This document shows positions 8,233 through 15,425 of a DNA stretch of 34,668 bases, in pieces. Source of the DNA: Kurthia massiliensis (GTDB lineage Bacteria; Bacillota; Bacilli; Bacillales_A; Planococcaceae); the NCBI RefSeq assembly GCF_000285555.1, contig NZ_HE611003.1, positions 91,683-126,350 on the forward strand, in the 5' to 3' direction. Within the stretch, counting starts at the first letter, position 1, and each line of letters opens with the position of its first letter. Below the pieces are notes generated by a model. The model was not told the DNA's origin, searched no databases, and saw only the letters and a list, made by a program, of their open reading frames with translations. Position numbers and translations under genes: made by a program.

Positions 8233-8355
8233 GAGGCTGGGACATAAGTGTAAAAACACGATCTCAAATGAGCATAAAAAAACCGGAATCGCGCTCTGGC
8301 GCGGTCCCGGTTTTTTGTTGCAAACGCTAAAAAAGGAAAATGAAATGTTTTGTCC
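8233..8355 (+). repeat. Copy A of a 120-130 bp inverted-repeat-bounded element, right end missing
   Basis: Matches the reverse complement of 24233-24362 with about six differences over ~120 positions. It begins GAGGCTGGGACA, has a strong central hairpin (CCGGAATCGCGC with GCGCGGTCCCGG) flanked by A and T runs, and stops at GTCC at 8355, lacking the terminal CAGCCTC seen in the other copy. It starts 7 bases after the stop codon of menA in transcription order and probably acts as its terminator. Confidence 0.92.
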
Positions 8356-8361
8356 TTCGTA

Positions 8362-9291
8362 TTAACCGATGATATACGCAATGATTAAACCGATTGCGAC
8401 TAAGAAGCCGAAAATCGTATTTGTCAGTGCTGTTGATTTCATCGCTAATCCTTGTTTTTGTGGCACGCCTTCACCTTCGCGGAAATTTTTCACCGCGGTA
8501 ATTGGTTTTTTCACGCTTAATAAGACGATTAATGTCCAAGCGCTAACGACGCCTGCGATCACAAGGGCGACAATCCATAAGTAAGAAACGATAAAGCCAA
8601 TTGCTAATAACGTAATCGCTTTGTCGCGACCGACTAAAATCGCTAACGTTTTACGACCACCGATCGTATCTTCTTTAATATCACGAATGTTGTTCGACAT
8701 ATTAATGCCGCCAACTAAAATACCAAGTGGTACAGATACTAAAAAGCTTGTCATGCTTACATCACCTGTTTGAATGAAGTATGCAATTAAAATAAAACCG
8801 ATACCCATACACAGTCCGGCGAATAATTCACCAAATGGTGTGTACGCGATTGGGAATGGACCACCTGTGTATAAGTAGCCGACTGCCATCCCGATTAAAC
8901 CGATAACAACTAACCACCAGCTACTTGCCATACAAATGTATACACCGATTGCCATCGCAATTGCATATAATACAAGGGCGAAAGCAAGCACTGTCGATGG
9001 TTTCGTGCCGTGACGTACGAGCGCACCACCAATCCCTACAGAATCAGCTGTATCTAAGCCTCGTTTGAAGTCATAGTATTCATTAAATAAGTTTGTCGCG
9101 ATTTGTAAGCATAAACAGCAAACGAGCATCGCAATAAATAAAAGCCAGTCAATTTTCGTATCAAATAGCGCAAGCGCCGTCCCTAAAATAACGGGCGAAA
9201 ACGTTGCTGTTAACGTATGTGGACGTGTTAACTGCCACATTAACTTCGCTGTGCTAATATCTTCGACTGGTTGTTGCATTGGTTGACCCAT
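8362..9291 (-). CDS. menA: 1,4-dihydroxy-2-naphthoate polyprenyltransferase
   Basis: UbiA-superfamily membrane enzyme that attaches a polyprenyl chain to 1,4-dihydroxy-2-naphthoate, giving demethylmenaquinone. 309 residues, about nine membrane helices. The first Asp-rich motif is in NLFNEYYDFKRGLDTAD and the second in SNNIRDIKEDTIGGRKTLA, both typical of MenA. The N-terminal QLTRPHTLTATFSPV also fits. The frame is open to 9309, but AAAGGAAG sits 7 bases before the ATG at 9291, which I take. No other menaquinone gene is nearby, as is usual for menA in Bacillales. The repeat element directly downstream supplies a hairpin. Confidence 0.95.
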   Translation of the reverse strand: MGQPMQQPVEDISTAKLMWQLTRPHTLTATFSPVILGTALALFDTKIDWLLFIAMLVCCLCLQIATNLFNEYYDFKRGLDTADSVGIGGALVRHGTKPSTVLAFALVLYAIAMAIGVYICMASSWWLVVIGLIGMAVGYLYTGGPFPIAYTPFGELFAGLCMGIGFILIAYFIQTGDVSMTSFLVSVPLGILVGGINMSNNIRDIKEDTIGGRKTLAILVGRDKAITLLAIGFIVSYLWIVALVIAGVVSAWTLIVLLSVKKPITAVKNFREGEGVPQKQGLAMKSTALTNTIFGFLVAIGLIIAYIIG

Positions 9292-9386
9292 GTCACAACT
9301 TCCTTTCAAATTTGTCTAACTATATAATAGTAACTTATTTTTTCATGAAAGCCAAAGCTCATATTTCGCAGCATCATTTTTTCTCG

Positions 9387-9392
9387 TATAAT
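9387..9392 (+). promoter_or_regulatory. Likely -10 box of the YjcF-like gene
   Basis: Perfect TATAAT preceded by TCTCG. No good -35 box is visible at 17 bases (TTTCGC). A strong AAAGGAGG ribosome binding site follows shortly before the ATG at 9425. Confidence 0.45.
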
Positions 9393-9424
9393 GAAAACAC
9401 TACGCTTAAAAAAGGAGGATTTTA

Positions 9425-9865
9425 ATGTCTTTTTATCCAGTCGTCGTCCAAACAACGGTCGATTTAGAACGTGCTTTTTCGATTCGAAAAACGGTATTCG
9501 TCGCCGAACAAAACGTGCCATTAGACGAAGAAATTGATGAATTTGACGTGTTAGACGGTCGTTGCACGCATTTATTAATGTCCAATGAAGACGATGAGGC
9601 AGTCGGTACTGGACGCGTTCGTCTCGTTGGAGAATACGGTAAATTACAGCGCGTAGCTGTGTTAAAACCGTATCGTAGTTTCGGTATTGGCCGTATGATC
9701 ATTACAGCACTTGAACGCATTGCCGCGGAACGCGGTGCGACAAAAACGAAATTGGACGCACAAGTACATGCAATCGGCTTTTATGAAAAACTTGGCTATG
9801 TCGTGTCATCAGACGTTTTTTTAGACGCAGGTATTGAGCACGTATTAATGGTCAAAACGTTATAA
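9425..9865 (+). CDS. YjcF-like GNAT-family acetyltransferase
   Basis: 146 residues. The N-terminal segment AFSIRKTVFVAEQNVPLDEEID is the hallmark of the YjcF/ElaA-like GNAT group (key run: IRKTVFVAEQNVP), followed by the acetyl-CoA motif LQRVAVLKPYRSFGIGRMII and the GFYEKLGYVV motif. Start ATG at 9425 with AAAGGAGG. Substrate unknown. It is transcribed towards the EamA gene with a shared bidirectional terminator, and divergently from menA across 130 bp. Confidence 0.88.
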   Translation: MSFYPVVVQTTVDLERAFSIRKTVFVAEQNVPLDEEIDEFDVLDGRCTHLLMSNEDDEAVGTGRVRLVGEYGKLQRVAVLKPYRSFGIGRMIITALERIAAERGATKTKLDAQVHAIGFYEKLGYVVSSDVFLDAGIEHVLMVKTL

Positions 9866-9878
9866 TTATCCACAAGCG

Positions 9879-9914
9879 AAAAAACGTGCGGACGATGTTG
9901 TCCACACGTTTTTT
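9879..9914. terminator. Bidirectional terminator between convergent genes
   Basis: AAAAAACGTG...CACGTTTTTT with inner GGAC/GTCC pairing. It serves the YjcF-like gene (+) and the EamA gene (-), and its right end touches the EamA stop codon at 9913-9915. Confidence 0.9.
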
Positions 9915-10782
9915 ACGTCTGTTGCGGTACGGGCTTTATGAGTGTATAAATAACGCCGCCAAAAATACAAGCAATGCCAACAAATTGCAATAACGTCGGA
10001 CGGAAATCTAAAATGGCGACGTCTAATAAAATGGCGACGAGTGGATCAACAAAGACGAGCGCAGATGTGACGAGCGCTGGTAAATGTCTTAAACTATTAA
10101 AAAATAAATAGTATACAAAACCCGTATGAATAAAACCAGTGCCTAAAATATACAGCCAATTAGACATCGTTAATCCAGAAAATTCTGACATTGATACGAT
10201 TGGTGCAAGCATGATAATACCGACAATCGTTTGTAAAAACGTCGTCGCGTACGCACTTAGTTGTTGAATACCTTTACCGATAAACATCGTCATTGCATAG
10301 CAAAGTGCTGATAAAATCGCCCAAATGAATCCTGAATTTAAAAAGTTATCCACAGATTGAAATTGGTCGATGCCAACGACGAATAAACTGCCTAAAAAAC
10401 AAATGACAACCGCGAGTATCGATTGAATATTTATACGTTCTCGTAAAAATAGCGTGCCCATTATTAATACGAAAATCGGCGCTAAATTGTAAATAGAAAT
10501 CGCTGCTGAGATCGACATCGCTTCGAATGCTTTAAATAAAAATACCCAGTTGAGTACGAGAAAAATTCCACAAAAAAGCGTACGCCCTACTTCTCGTTTT
10601 TGCCATATTTCTTTTTTCGCTTGGCCGACTGCTATCCACATTACGCCTAAAAAAAGCGTTGCGCAAATACAACGGATGAAAACGAGTGCTTCAGCGCTCA
10701 CACCTGTTTGACGTGTAAAAAAACCGATTGAACCGAATATCGCCATCGACAACGTCATTTGAAAAGCTGCACGTTTGTTCAT
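9913..10782 (-). CDS. EamA/DMT-family transporter
   Basis: 289-residue membrane protein of the drug/metabolite transporter superfamily with about ten helices in two repeated EamA halves: first half ends around APIFVLIMGTLFLRERIN, second half ends LVFVDPLVAILLDVAILDF. The first helix MTLSMAIFGSIGFFTRQTGV and the short basic start MNKRAAF are typical. The frame is open to 10830 but AAAGAAAGGA precedes the ATG at 10782. Family members export amino acids or other metabolites; the substrate cannot be predicted. Single-gene transcript, ending in the shared terminator. Confidence 0.9.
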   Translation of the reverse strand: MNKRAAFQMTLSMAIFGSIGFFTRQTGVSAEALVFIRCICATLFLGVMWIAVGQAKKEIWQKREVGRTLFCGIFLVLNWVFLFKAFEAMSISAAISIYNLAPIFVLIMGTLFLRERINIQSILAVVICFLGSLFVVGIDQFQSVDNFLNSGFIWAILSALCYAMTMFIGKGIQQLSAYATTFLQTIVGIIMLAPIVSMSEFSGLTMSNWLYILGTGFIHTGFVYYLFFNSLRHLPALVTSALVFVDPLVAILLDVAILDFRPTLLQFVGIACIFGGVIYTLIKPVPQQT

Positions 10783-10830
10783 ATGTATTGTCCTTTCTTT
10801 GCTTCTTCTTTTTATCATACCGCGACGCAC

Positions 10831-10860
10831 AAAAAAAGACTATGCCTCTGCATAGCCTTA
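10831..10860 (-). terminator. Terminator after the 59-residue membrane protein gene
   Basis: AAGGCTATGC AGAG GCATAGTCTT hairpin on the minus strand followed by TTTTT, 29 bases after the stop at 10890. It sits just before the EamA gene's own leader. Confidence 0.88.
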
Positions 10861-10889
10861 TTCAACAATTTATATGAAAACGTATCTGC

Positions 10890-11069
10890 TTAGTCTTCAA
10901 ATATATTTTTCGCCTCACTCTTACCAGGAAGCATTAAAATCCCAATTGCGAATACGATAATGCCCATGTAAAGAGTATATTCTACGACTGTTGATTGAAC
11001 GAATCCTAATGGATGTGTTAGACCGATTAGTAAAAGTATCAAACCGCCAAAAAACAAAATTAGTCTCAT
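10890..11069 (-). CDS. Small membrane protein, unknown function
   Basis: 59 residues: MRLILFFGG start, two predicted membrane helices (about 2-20 and 28-46) and an acidic tail ending KNIFED. The open frame extends to 11186, but AAAGGAGTG lies before the ATG at 11069, which removes a low-complexity upstream extension. A terminator follows. I recognise no family. It stands alone between the EamA gene and a 370 bp stretch of weak coding potential. Confidence 0.7.
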   Translation of the reverse strand: MRLILFFGGLILLLIGLTHPLGFVQSTVVEYTLYMGIIVFAIGILMLPGKSEAKNIFED

Positions 11070-11442
11070 ATGCTCTTTCACTCCTTTATATTTTATTTTA
11101 GGAAAAAGACCTACCTTTCTTTTTCCAATAAATACTATATTCCCGTTTTCTTTAAGTTTAAACATATGTGCTATAAAACAGTTCATTCCTCTTTCTCTCT
11201 ATATATATAACAGTTATGTCCTCGATTAATATTTTCATGCTTTCGTGAAAACGTAAATTTTTTTCACCGAGAAGTTTATTTATATTGCAAATATGACGCA
11301 GTTGCAATGCATCGATTGCCCTGAAACAAAAAATGCAATTCACAATGAATACCAAATCCTCGATCGTCAGTTACTCGTCATTGAACATCAACTGTGTCAA
11401 TTTCCGACGACTTATTCTGATGCTTCATAAGACGTTTCTATG
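11070..11442. other. Mostly gene-free stretch with one doubtful small frame
   Basis: Contains a short inverted repeat TTTTCA...TGAAAA (about 11233-11252) and the possible 45-codon plus-strand frame listed separately. A 65-codon minus-strand frame (11158-11355) has no ribosome binding site and looks spurious. Confidence 0.4.
11293..11430 (+). CDS. Possible 45-residue ORF, unknown
   Basis: ATG at 11293 to TAA at 11428. The product starts MTQLQCIDCPE, contains two closely spaced cysteines (C6, C9) and a mixed, coding-like composition, ending TTYSDAS. There is no convincing ribosome binding site (only GAGAAG about 18 bases upstream) and no clear promoter. It could be a genuine small gene, or the remnant end of a decayed one. 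Confidence 0.25.
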   Translation: MTQLQCIDCPETKNAIHNEYQILDRQLLVIEHQLCQFPTTYSDAS

Positions 11443-11473
11443 TAAAAAAAATAGACCGCTTGTGCGATCTATT
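11443..11473 (-). terminator. Terminator after the 92-residue membrane protein gene
   Basis: AATAGATCGC ACAA GCGGTCTATT hairpin on the minus strand followed by TTTTTT, 11 bases after the stop at 11484. Confidence 0.85.
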
Positions 11474-11483
11474 TCATATACGT

Positions 11484-11762
11484 TCACGTAGCACGCTTTA
11501 CTGCAAATGTGTACAATGCTGTCGCGGCTGGGAAGAAAAGTGCGACGAGCACGACGACATTCGTCATATCGCGCCAAAATTGTTGTAACACGAGTTTCGA
11601 CACGATGACATGTGCACCTGCAATAACTAACATTACTGCCATCAATGCCACCCCAATGACGACGACATCTCTCCATTTTAACGTTTGAAAGTCCACATAA
11701 TATGCTTTTAACCCAATACATATTCCTATGACAACGAATACGAGAAAAAGTAGATTCACCAT
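11484..11762 (-). CDS. Membrane protein of about 92 residues, unknown function
   Basis: Three hydrophobic segments (about 1-17, 33-55 and 68-85), a short basic end (VKRAT) and no recognisable motif. A ribosome binding site AAGGGGTG is followed by GTG-ATG-ATG; the GTG overlaps it, so I take the ATG at 11762, though 11765 is equally possible. A terminator follows directly. A competing minus-strand frame at 11425-11721 is out of phase and has no start signal. It may be co-oriented with, but not necessarily cotranscribed with, the secreted protein gene upstream. Confidence 0.65.
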   Translation of the reverse strand: MVNLLFLVFVVIGICIGLKAYYVDFQTLKWRDVVVIGVALMAVMLVIAGAHVIVSKLVLQQFWRDMTNVVVLVALFFPAATALYTFAVKRAT

Positions 11763-11835
11763 CATCACCCCTTCACCGCTTTCTTACAACGAGTATAACG
11801 TTCTATTGTAAAGGACGTATGAAGGTAGCTTAAAT

Positions 11836-12558
11836 TTAACGGACCGATGTGGCGATTTTTAATAGCTTCATATGTTTCGCTTTATCTATCGTCACGACGT
11901 TATCTTTTAACTGCCAAGCGACAGTACTATTTGAGCCGACTGCATCTAAACGAATCGCACCGAATCGTTGTGGTGCTGGTAACGTGTGACTTTCTAAATA
12001 ACGAACGGCGCGTTTTGCTAATTGTTGTCCTTTGTCAGGTGTTGACGTATACGCGTGTGTTGCTAACGCCCAACGACCTTCATTCCAAGACGTATATAGC
12101 TGACCTGCTCCGGCATCTTGATAAGCTGTTAAGCCGTAGCCGAGCGGCAATTTTGTACCACCAATTTGTTTATAATTTTCATAACCGACACGTTCAAGTG
12201 CCGCTGCTTCTGATTTGTAATGTTTTAGCTGAATGCGGGCAACGACATGTTTTGAAATGGTGTCGAGCGCTGGATCGTTTACAGCGACATGTCGATCTGT
12301 TTCGTAGTAAACGACTTTATAACCGGTCGTTGAAACAGATGTTTTCGCAGTTAAATGTTTACCGCTTTGCACCGCTACCGATTTTGGCAATGTTACCGGG
12401 TAATCTGTTTGAAGCGCTTGCTTCACTTGCGCGTAGACGTTAGATTGCTCATCTGCAGCATACGCTGTAGAAGACACCGTCGGCATTGCCGCTAAAGTAG
12501 ACATACTAGCGAATGCAGTTGTTGTCACGAATGCGAGTTTTTGCACGAACTTTTTCAT
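11836..12558 (-). CDS. Secreted protein of unknown function
   Basis: 240 residues with a clear signal peptide: MKKFVQK, hydrophobic core to about residue 30, and an AYA-A cleavage site near residue 34. The mature part has no cysteines and contains LPLGYGLTAYQDAGAGQLYT, SWNEGRWALATHAYT, LAKRAVRYLESHTLP and RFGAIRLD. This set of motifs reminds me of conserved exported proteins of Bacillus cereus-group and related genomes that have no named function, but I cannot give a family number. ATG at 12558 with GAGGGGTG upstream. No hydrolase or adhesion motif is visible. No strong terminator follows. Confidence 0.8.
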   Translation of the reverse strand: MKKFVQKLAFVTTTAFASMSTLAAMPTVSSTAYAADEQSNVYAQVKQALQTDYPVTLPKSVAVQSGKHLTAKTSVSTTGYKVVYYETDRHVAVNDPALDTISKHVVARIQLKHYKSEAAALERVGYENYKQIGGTKLPLGYGLTAYQDAGAGQLYTSWNEGRWALATHAYTSTPDKGQQLAKRAVRYLESHTLPAPQRFGAIRLDAVGSNSTVAWQLKDNVVTIDKAKHMKLLKIATSVR

Positions 12559-12645
12559 CTATGTTGCACCCCTCTTCTACTAAATCGTTATAGTGAAAAT
12601 TTTCCCTTTTATATTCCATATAAACCTCGTCAATTGAAAACACGT

Positions 12646-12676
12646 AAAAAGCCACTCGCGATTTAAGTGGCTTTTT
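12646..12676 (-). terminator. Terminator overlapping the DNA glycosylase stop
   Basis: AAAAAGCCACT and AGTGGCTTTTT arms; the stop codon TAA at 12663-12665 is in the loop region. A T-run follows on the minus strand. Confidence 0.9.
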
Positions 12677-13172
12677 GAGCATATTGTTTTAAAATTGACC
12701 AAGCTTCTATCTTTTGTTCGAACGTTTTAATGTTCTTCCCTGGAATTGGGCTCGTCGATGGCATTTGAAAATAGTCCCGCGCTTCTAACACGTCAAATCC
12801 GATATGTTTTTTAAACACTTGCTTCGCTTTCCCACCGTTAAATAACACGCATTCAATATGTGGATACGTTTGAAACAACGATGCGAAATCATTCGGCACT
12901 TCGTTACGAATCGCCGCATCTAAACTGCCTTCACGCTCACAATACGCAATCGCATCCCACAACCCAATATGATGTGATTGTAGCCACGCTAATCGCGCGT
13001 CGTACGTATCGGGACAGTTACCTAATAACGCATTCATAATCGGCCAAAAATGATTGCGTGGATGACCGTAATATTGTTGTTTTTCTAGTGACTGCTTCCC
13101 TGGCATCGAGCCGATAATGAGGATGCGAGTGTTGCTGTCGACAATCGGTTTTAATACATTTTCAATCATCAT
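12663..13172 (-). CDS. DNA-deoxyinosine / mismatch uracil-DNA glycosylase family protein
   Basis: 169-residue member of the uracil-DNA-glycosylase superfamily, closest to the group annotated as hypoxanthine (deoxyinosine) DNA glycosylases. Visible motifs: ILIIGSMPGKQSLEKQQYYG, then HPRNHFWPIMNALLG, LWDAIAYCEREGSLDAAIRN, the nucleic-acid stretch VLFNGGKA, and the late SPIPGKN segment. It would remove deaminated bases (uracil or hypoxanthine) from DNA to start base excision repair. ATG at 13172 follows AAAGAGGTG. Single gene with its own terminator. Which base it prefers cannot be told from sequence. Confidence 0.85.
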   Translation of the reverse strand: MMIENVLKPIVDSNTRILIIGSMPGKQSLEKQQYYGHPRNHFWPIMNALLGNCPDTYDARLAWLQSHHIGLWDAIAYCEREGSLDAAIRNEVPNDFASLFQTYPHIECVLFNGGKAKQVFKKHIGFDVLEARDYFQMPSTSPIPGKNIKTFEQKIEAWSILKQYAQKAT

Positions 13173-13210
13173 TTCTCACCTCTTTATTAGTTTACCCTTA
13201 AAACGACAAT

Positions 13211-13247
13211 AGGACCGTCTCGAATGAATTTCGTTCGAGACAGTCCT
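13211..13247. terminator. Long hairpin after the GNAT gene, possible terminator
   Basis: Arms of 14 bp (13211-13224 and 13234-13247, AGGACCGTCTCGAA with one mismatch) around a 9-base loop. It lies 28 bases past the GNAT stop at 13275 but lacks a T-run on either strand, so it may instead be a repeat-type palindrome or RNA-stabilising hairpin. Confidence 0.5.
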
Positions 13248-13274
13248 ATCTACTATTTGCGGTATCGTCCATCA

Positions 13275-13763
13275 TTAAATCGCCACCAATTGTTGAATTT
13301 TGTAATGCATTACGATGACTTCGCCTTTCGCGCCCATCGTACGTACGCCTTCGTCAATGAAGCCGCATTTATGGTATAACCCTTGTGCTGCTTGGTTGTA
13401 AATATTTACGACTAGCACAATTTCATTTTTATCTGGGAAGTTTTCTGCTACGAAGTTTGGCAACATGTTCATGACACGTTTTGCGTAGCCTTTTCCTTGA
13501 TGATGAAAATCTGTTGAGACAGCGCGTAATAAAATCGCTCGCTCATTTTGTGAATACATTTTGCGTCCTTGATCGCCATCTAGCATTAAGAAATTGACGA
13601 TTTCATCATTGTCGATTGCGACAAGTGGATAACGATACGGATCGTTCTTCGCCATTTCCATCGCATCGTATGGAGACGTCGTAAAATGTAGTTGTTCCTC
13701 TGTTAGTGTGTAGTTTTCTAACATATGTCCATGCGCTTCATGGTCGTAAAAATGTAGTTGCAT
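13275..13763 (-). CDS. GNAT-family N-acetyltransferase
   Basis: 162 residues. Motif A reads VSTDFHHQGKGYAKRVMNML and motif B NIYNQAAQGLYHKCGF followed by YKI, so acetyl-CoA binding is secure. The N-terminal third (MQLHFYDHEAHGHMLENYTL) resembles YkkB/YjdJ-like small-molecule acetyltransferases of Bacillales. ATG at 13763 with AAAGGAG. Substrate unknown. It is alone, with a long hairpin downstream and an AT-rich spacer upstream. Confidence 0.88.
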   Translation of the reverse strand: MQLHFYDHEAHGHMLENYTLTEEQLHFTTSPYDAMEMAKNDPYRYPLVAIDNDEIVNFLMLDGDQGRKMYSQNERAILLRAVSTDFHHQGKGYAKRVMNMLPNFVAENFPDKNEIVLVVNIYNQAAQGLYHKCGFIDEGVRTMGAKGEVIVMHYKIQQLVAI

Positions 13764-13960
13764 TTATTAGCTCCTTTCAGTTCTGTAGTAAATAATTTTA
13801 ACGACTTAAATCTTATTTTTCAACAAAAATTTAATGTCTATTTTGTGTTAACAATTCGCTGTAAATATCATTTACCAACTAAAAATAGTTGTTTTTTGCT
13901 AAAAAATATTGTAGCGTTTTTCAAACTGTACTACCCTTTTGGATTTTAAAATAAATACAC

Positions 13961-13994
13961 AAAAAAAGCTATGCCCCAATGGACATAGCTTTTA
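13961..13994 (-). terminator. Terminator after the 125-residue protein gene
   Basis: AAAAGCTATGTCC / GGCATAGCTTTT hairpin followed on the minus strand by TTTTG, just after the stop at 14001. Confidence 0.85.
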
Positions 13995-14000
13995 CATTTT

Positions 14001-14378
14001 TTATAAATATTTTGCGTTCACGACTTTATCAGCTTTGCCTAAATCAGTGACCATTTCGTTGTACGCTTCAACTGCAGCTTCATACAATGCTTTTGATGCT
14101 GTACTATCAACTTCTGCCGGCTGTTTTACACGCAATGGTGCGTATGGTTCGTCGAATGTTAATACTTTTTGTTGGAAGGCACGCACTTTTTCGTTTTCGT
14201 CTACTTCTGGGTCCATATGTGTATACACATCAAATGAATGGAAGTTGGCGAAGAAACGTGTGTAATCGTCCGATGCCTTGTCGATTTTACGGTTTGAGAA
14301 GTTCCATAAACCGTTCATCGCTTTCAATACATTTAAACCTTGTGTTACAACCATCTCTACTGCTTGTGGATTGGCCAT
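14001..14378 (-). CDS. Soluble 125-residue protein, unknown function
   Basis: Charged, probably mostly helical cytoplasmic protein starting MANPQAVEMVVTQGLNVLKA and ending VVNAKYL. It has no cysteine, no membrane segment and no catalytic motif I recognise. The ATG at 14378 is preceded by AGGGGGCG at normal spacing, and a terminator follows, so it is very likely real. Gene context (manganese-type CDF exporter upstream on the same strand, 31 bp away) suggests possible cotranscription but not a function. The leader AGGGGGCGTTTA before its start is also found before the histidine phosphatase gene at 22801. Confidence 0.75.
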   Translation of the reverse strand: MANPQAVEMVVTQGLNVLKAMNGLWNFSNRKIDKASDDYTRFFANFHSFDVYTHMDPEVDENEKVRAFQQKVLTFDEPYAPLRVKQPAEVDSTASKALYEAAVEAYNEMVTDLGKADKVVNAKYL

Positions 14379-14409
14379 TATAAACGCCCCCTATATGAAT
14401 TTCGTTCGT

Positions 14410-15288
14410 TTATATTGTAGCATATTCCGCGGGTTCTATATGCACAAGTGTGACCGCATATGGGTTATATTCACGTACCGTACTTTCAATCAATTCAGTA
14501 ATGTGATGACTTTGTACGACGTCCATTTTCGCATCGACGGTTATCGTCACATCTAAAAACATCATATTCCCTGACATACGGCCTTTCATGTCACGAACGT
14601 CAATTACACCCGTCACGTGACGTACGAGCGCCTCGATTTCAACTAACTCATCTTCATCAAAACCATCTGTTAACGTATGAACAGCTTCAACGAAAATGTC
14701 GTACGCCGTTTTAATAATTAATAACCCGACGAGCACCGCAGTAATCGAGTCGATCACTGGGAAGCCGAAAATCGCGGCTAAAATACCGATTGCTGTGCCG
14801 AAACTCACGAGCGCATCAGAACGGTTATCGTAAGCAGCCGCTTTGACCGCAGAGCTTTTAATACGTGTCGCTAAACGAATGTTATACATATAAACGATAT
14901 ACATAATCACACCACAAACGACTGCGACGATGGCTGTCATAAGAGATGGCTCTTGATGTTCGCCTGTCGTAAATTTTTTAATCGCATTAAATACAACTTG
15001 CAAACCGACGACAGCCATAATAAATGACGCAATGAGTGATGAAACGGTCTCTGCACGTAAATGACCGTAGTGGTGATCTTTATCTGGCGGGCGTTGCGAA
15101 ATACGGAGGCCGACAAGTACGGCGACAGAAGCGATAATATCGGTCGTATTGTTCAAACCATCTGCTTTTAATGCTTCCGACGTGCCGATTAAGCCGACCG
15201 TTAACTTTAAGCCACTTAAAAATATATAGGTGAAAATACTGATCCAGGCACCTTTTTCCCCTTCACGTAAGTTTTTGTATACGTCCAA
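14410..15288 (-). CDS. CDF-family cation exporter, probably Mn2+ (MneS/MneP-like)
   Basis: 292-residue cation diffusion facilitator with six membrane helices and a C-terminal ferredoxin-like metal domain (DVRDMKGRMSGNMMFLDVTI, HHITELIES). The transport-site segments are ALKADGLNNTTDIIAS and HHYGHLRAETV. The Asn-Asn in DGLNN, where zinc carriers have His, and the phrase RISQRPPDKDHHYGH match my memory of Bacillus MneS (YeaB) and MneP, manganese exporters. Start: the frame runs to 15342, but GGGAGGG stands 8 bases before a TTG at 15288 and the product then begins MDVYKNLREGEKGAW, aligning with YeaB. No manganese riboswitch is seen upstream. Confidence 0.85.
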   Translation of the reverse strand: MDVYKNLREGEKGAWISIFTYIFLSGLKLTVGLIGTSEALKADGLNNTTDIIASVAVLVGLRISQRPPDKDHHYGHLRAETVSSLIASFIMAVVGLQVVFNAIKKFTTGEHQEPSLMTAIVAVVCGVIMYIVYMYNIRLATRIKSSAVKAAAYDNRSDALVSFGTAIGILAAIFGFPVIDSITAVLVGLLIIKTAYDIFVEAVHTLTDGFDEDELVEIEALVRHVTGVIDVRDMKGRMSGNMMFLDVTITVDAKMDVVQSHHITELIESTVREYNPYAVTLVHIEPAEYATI

Positions 15289-15322
15289 AAAGTTTCCCTC
15301 CCGCAAAAATCTTAGAAACGAC

Positions 15323-15364
15323 AAAAACGACGTAACACACAAAAAGTGCGTTACGTCGTTTTTT
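15323..15364. terminator. Terminator after serC
   Basis: AAAACGACGTAAC pairs with GTTACGTCGTTTT with an extra CAC/GTG pair and AAAAA loop. T-runs on both strands; the gene context is serC on the minus strand. Confidence 0.9.
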
Positions 15365-15425
15365 ATTCCGTTCGTTATAAAGCTTCCTTATTATAGCAGA
15401 AACTTTTTACGAATGTAAGGAAGAA

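Noticed and set aside
11158..11355. 65-codon minus-strand frame
   Set aside because: No ribosome binding site, composition typical of AT-rich non-coding DNA, and overlaps nothing conserved that I can recognise.
11425..11721. 98-codon minus-strand frame
   Set aside because: Out of phase with the small membrane protein gene at 11484-11762, without ribosome binding site, and it runs through that gene's terminator.
11847..12443. 198-codon plus-strand frame
   Set aside because: Lies antisense to the secreted protein gene, which has a signal peptide and ribosome binding site; the antisense product is Leu/Arg-rich with no start signal.
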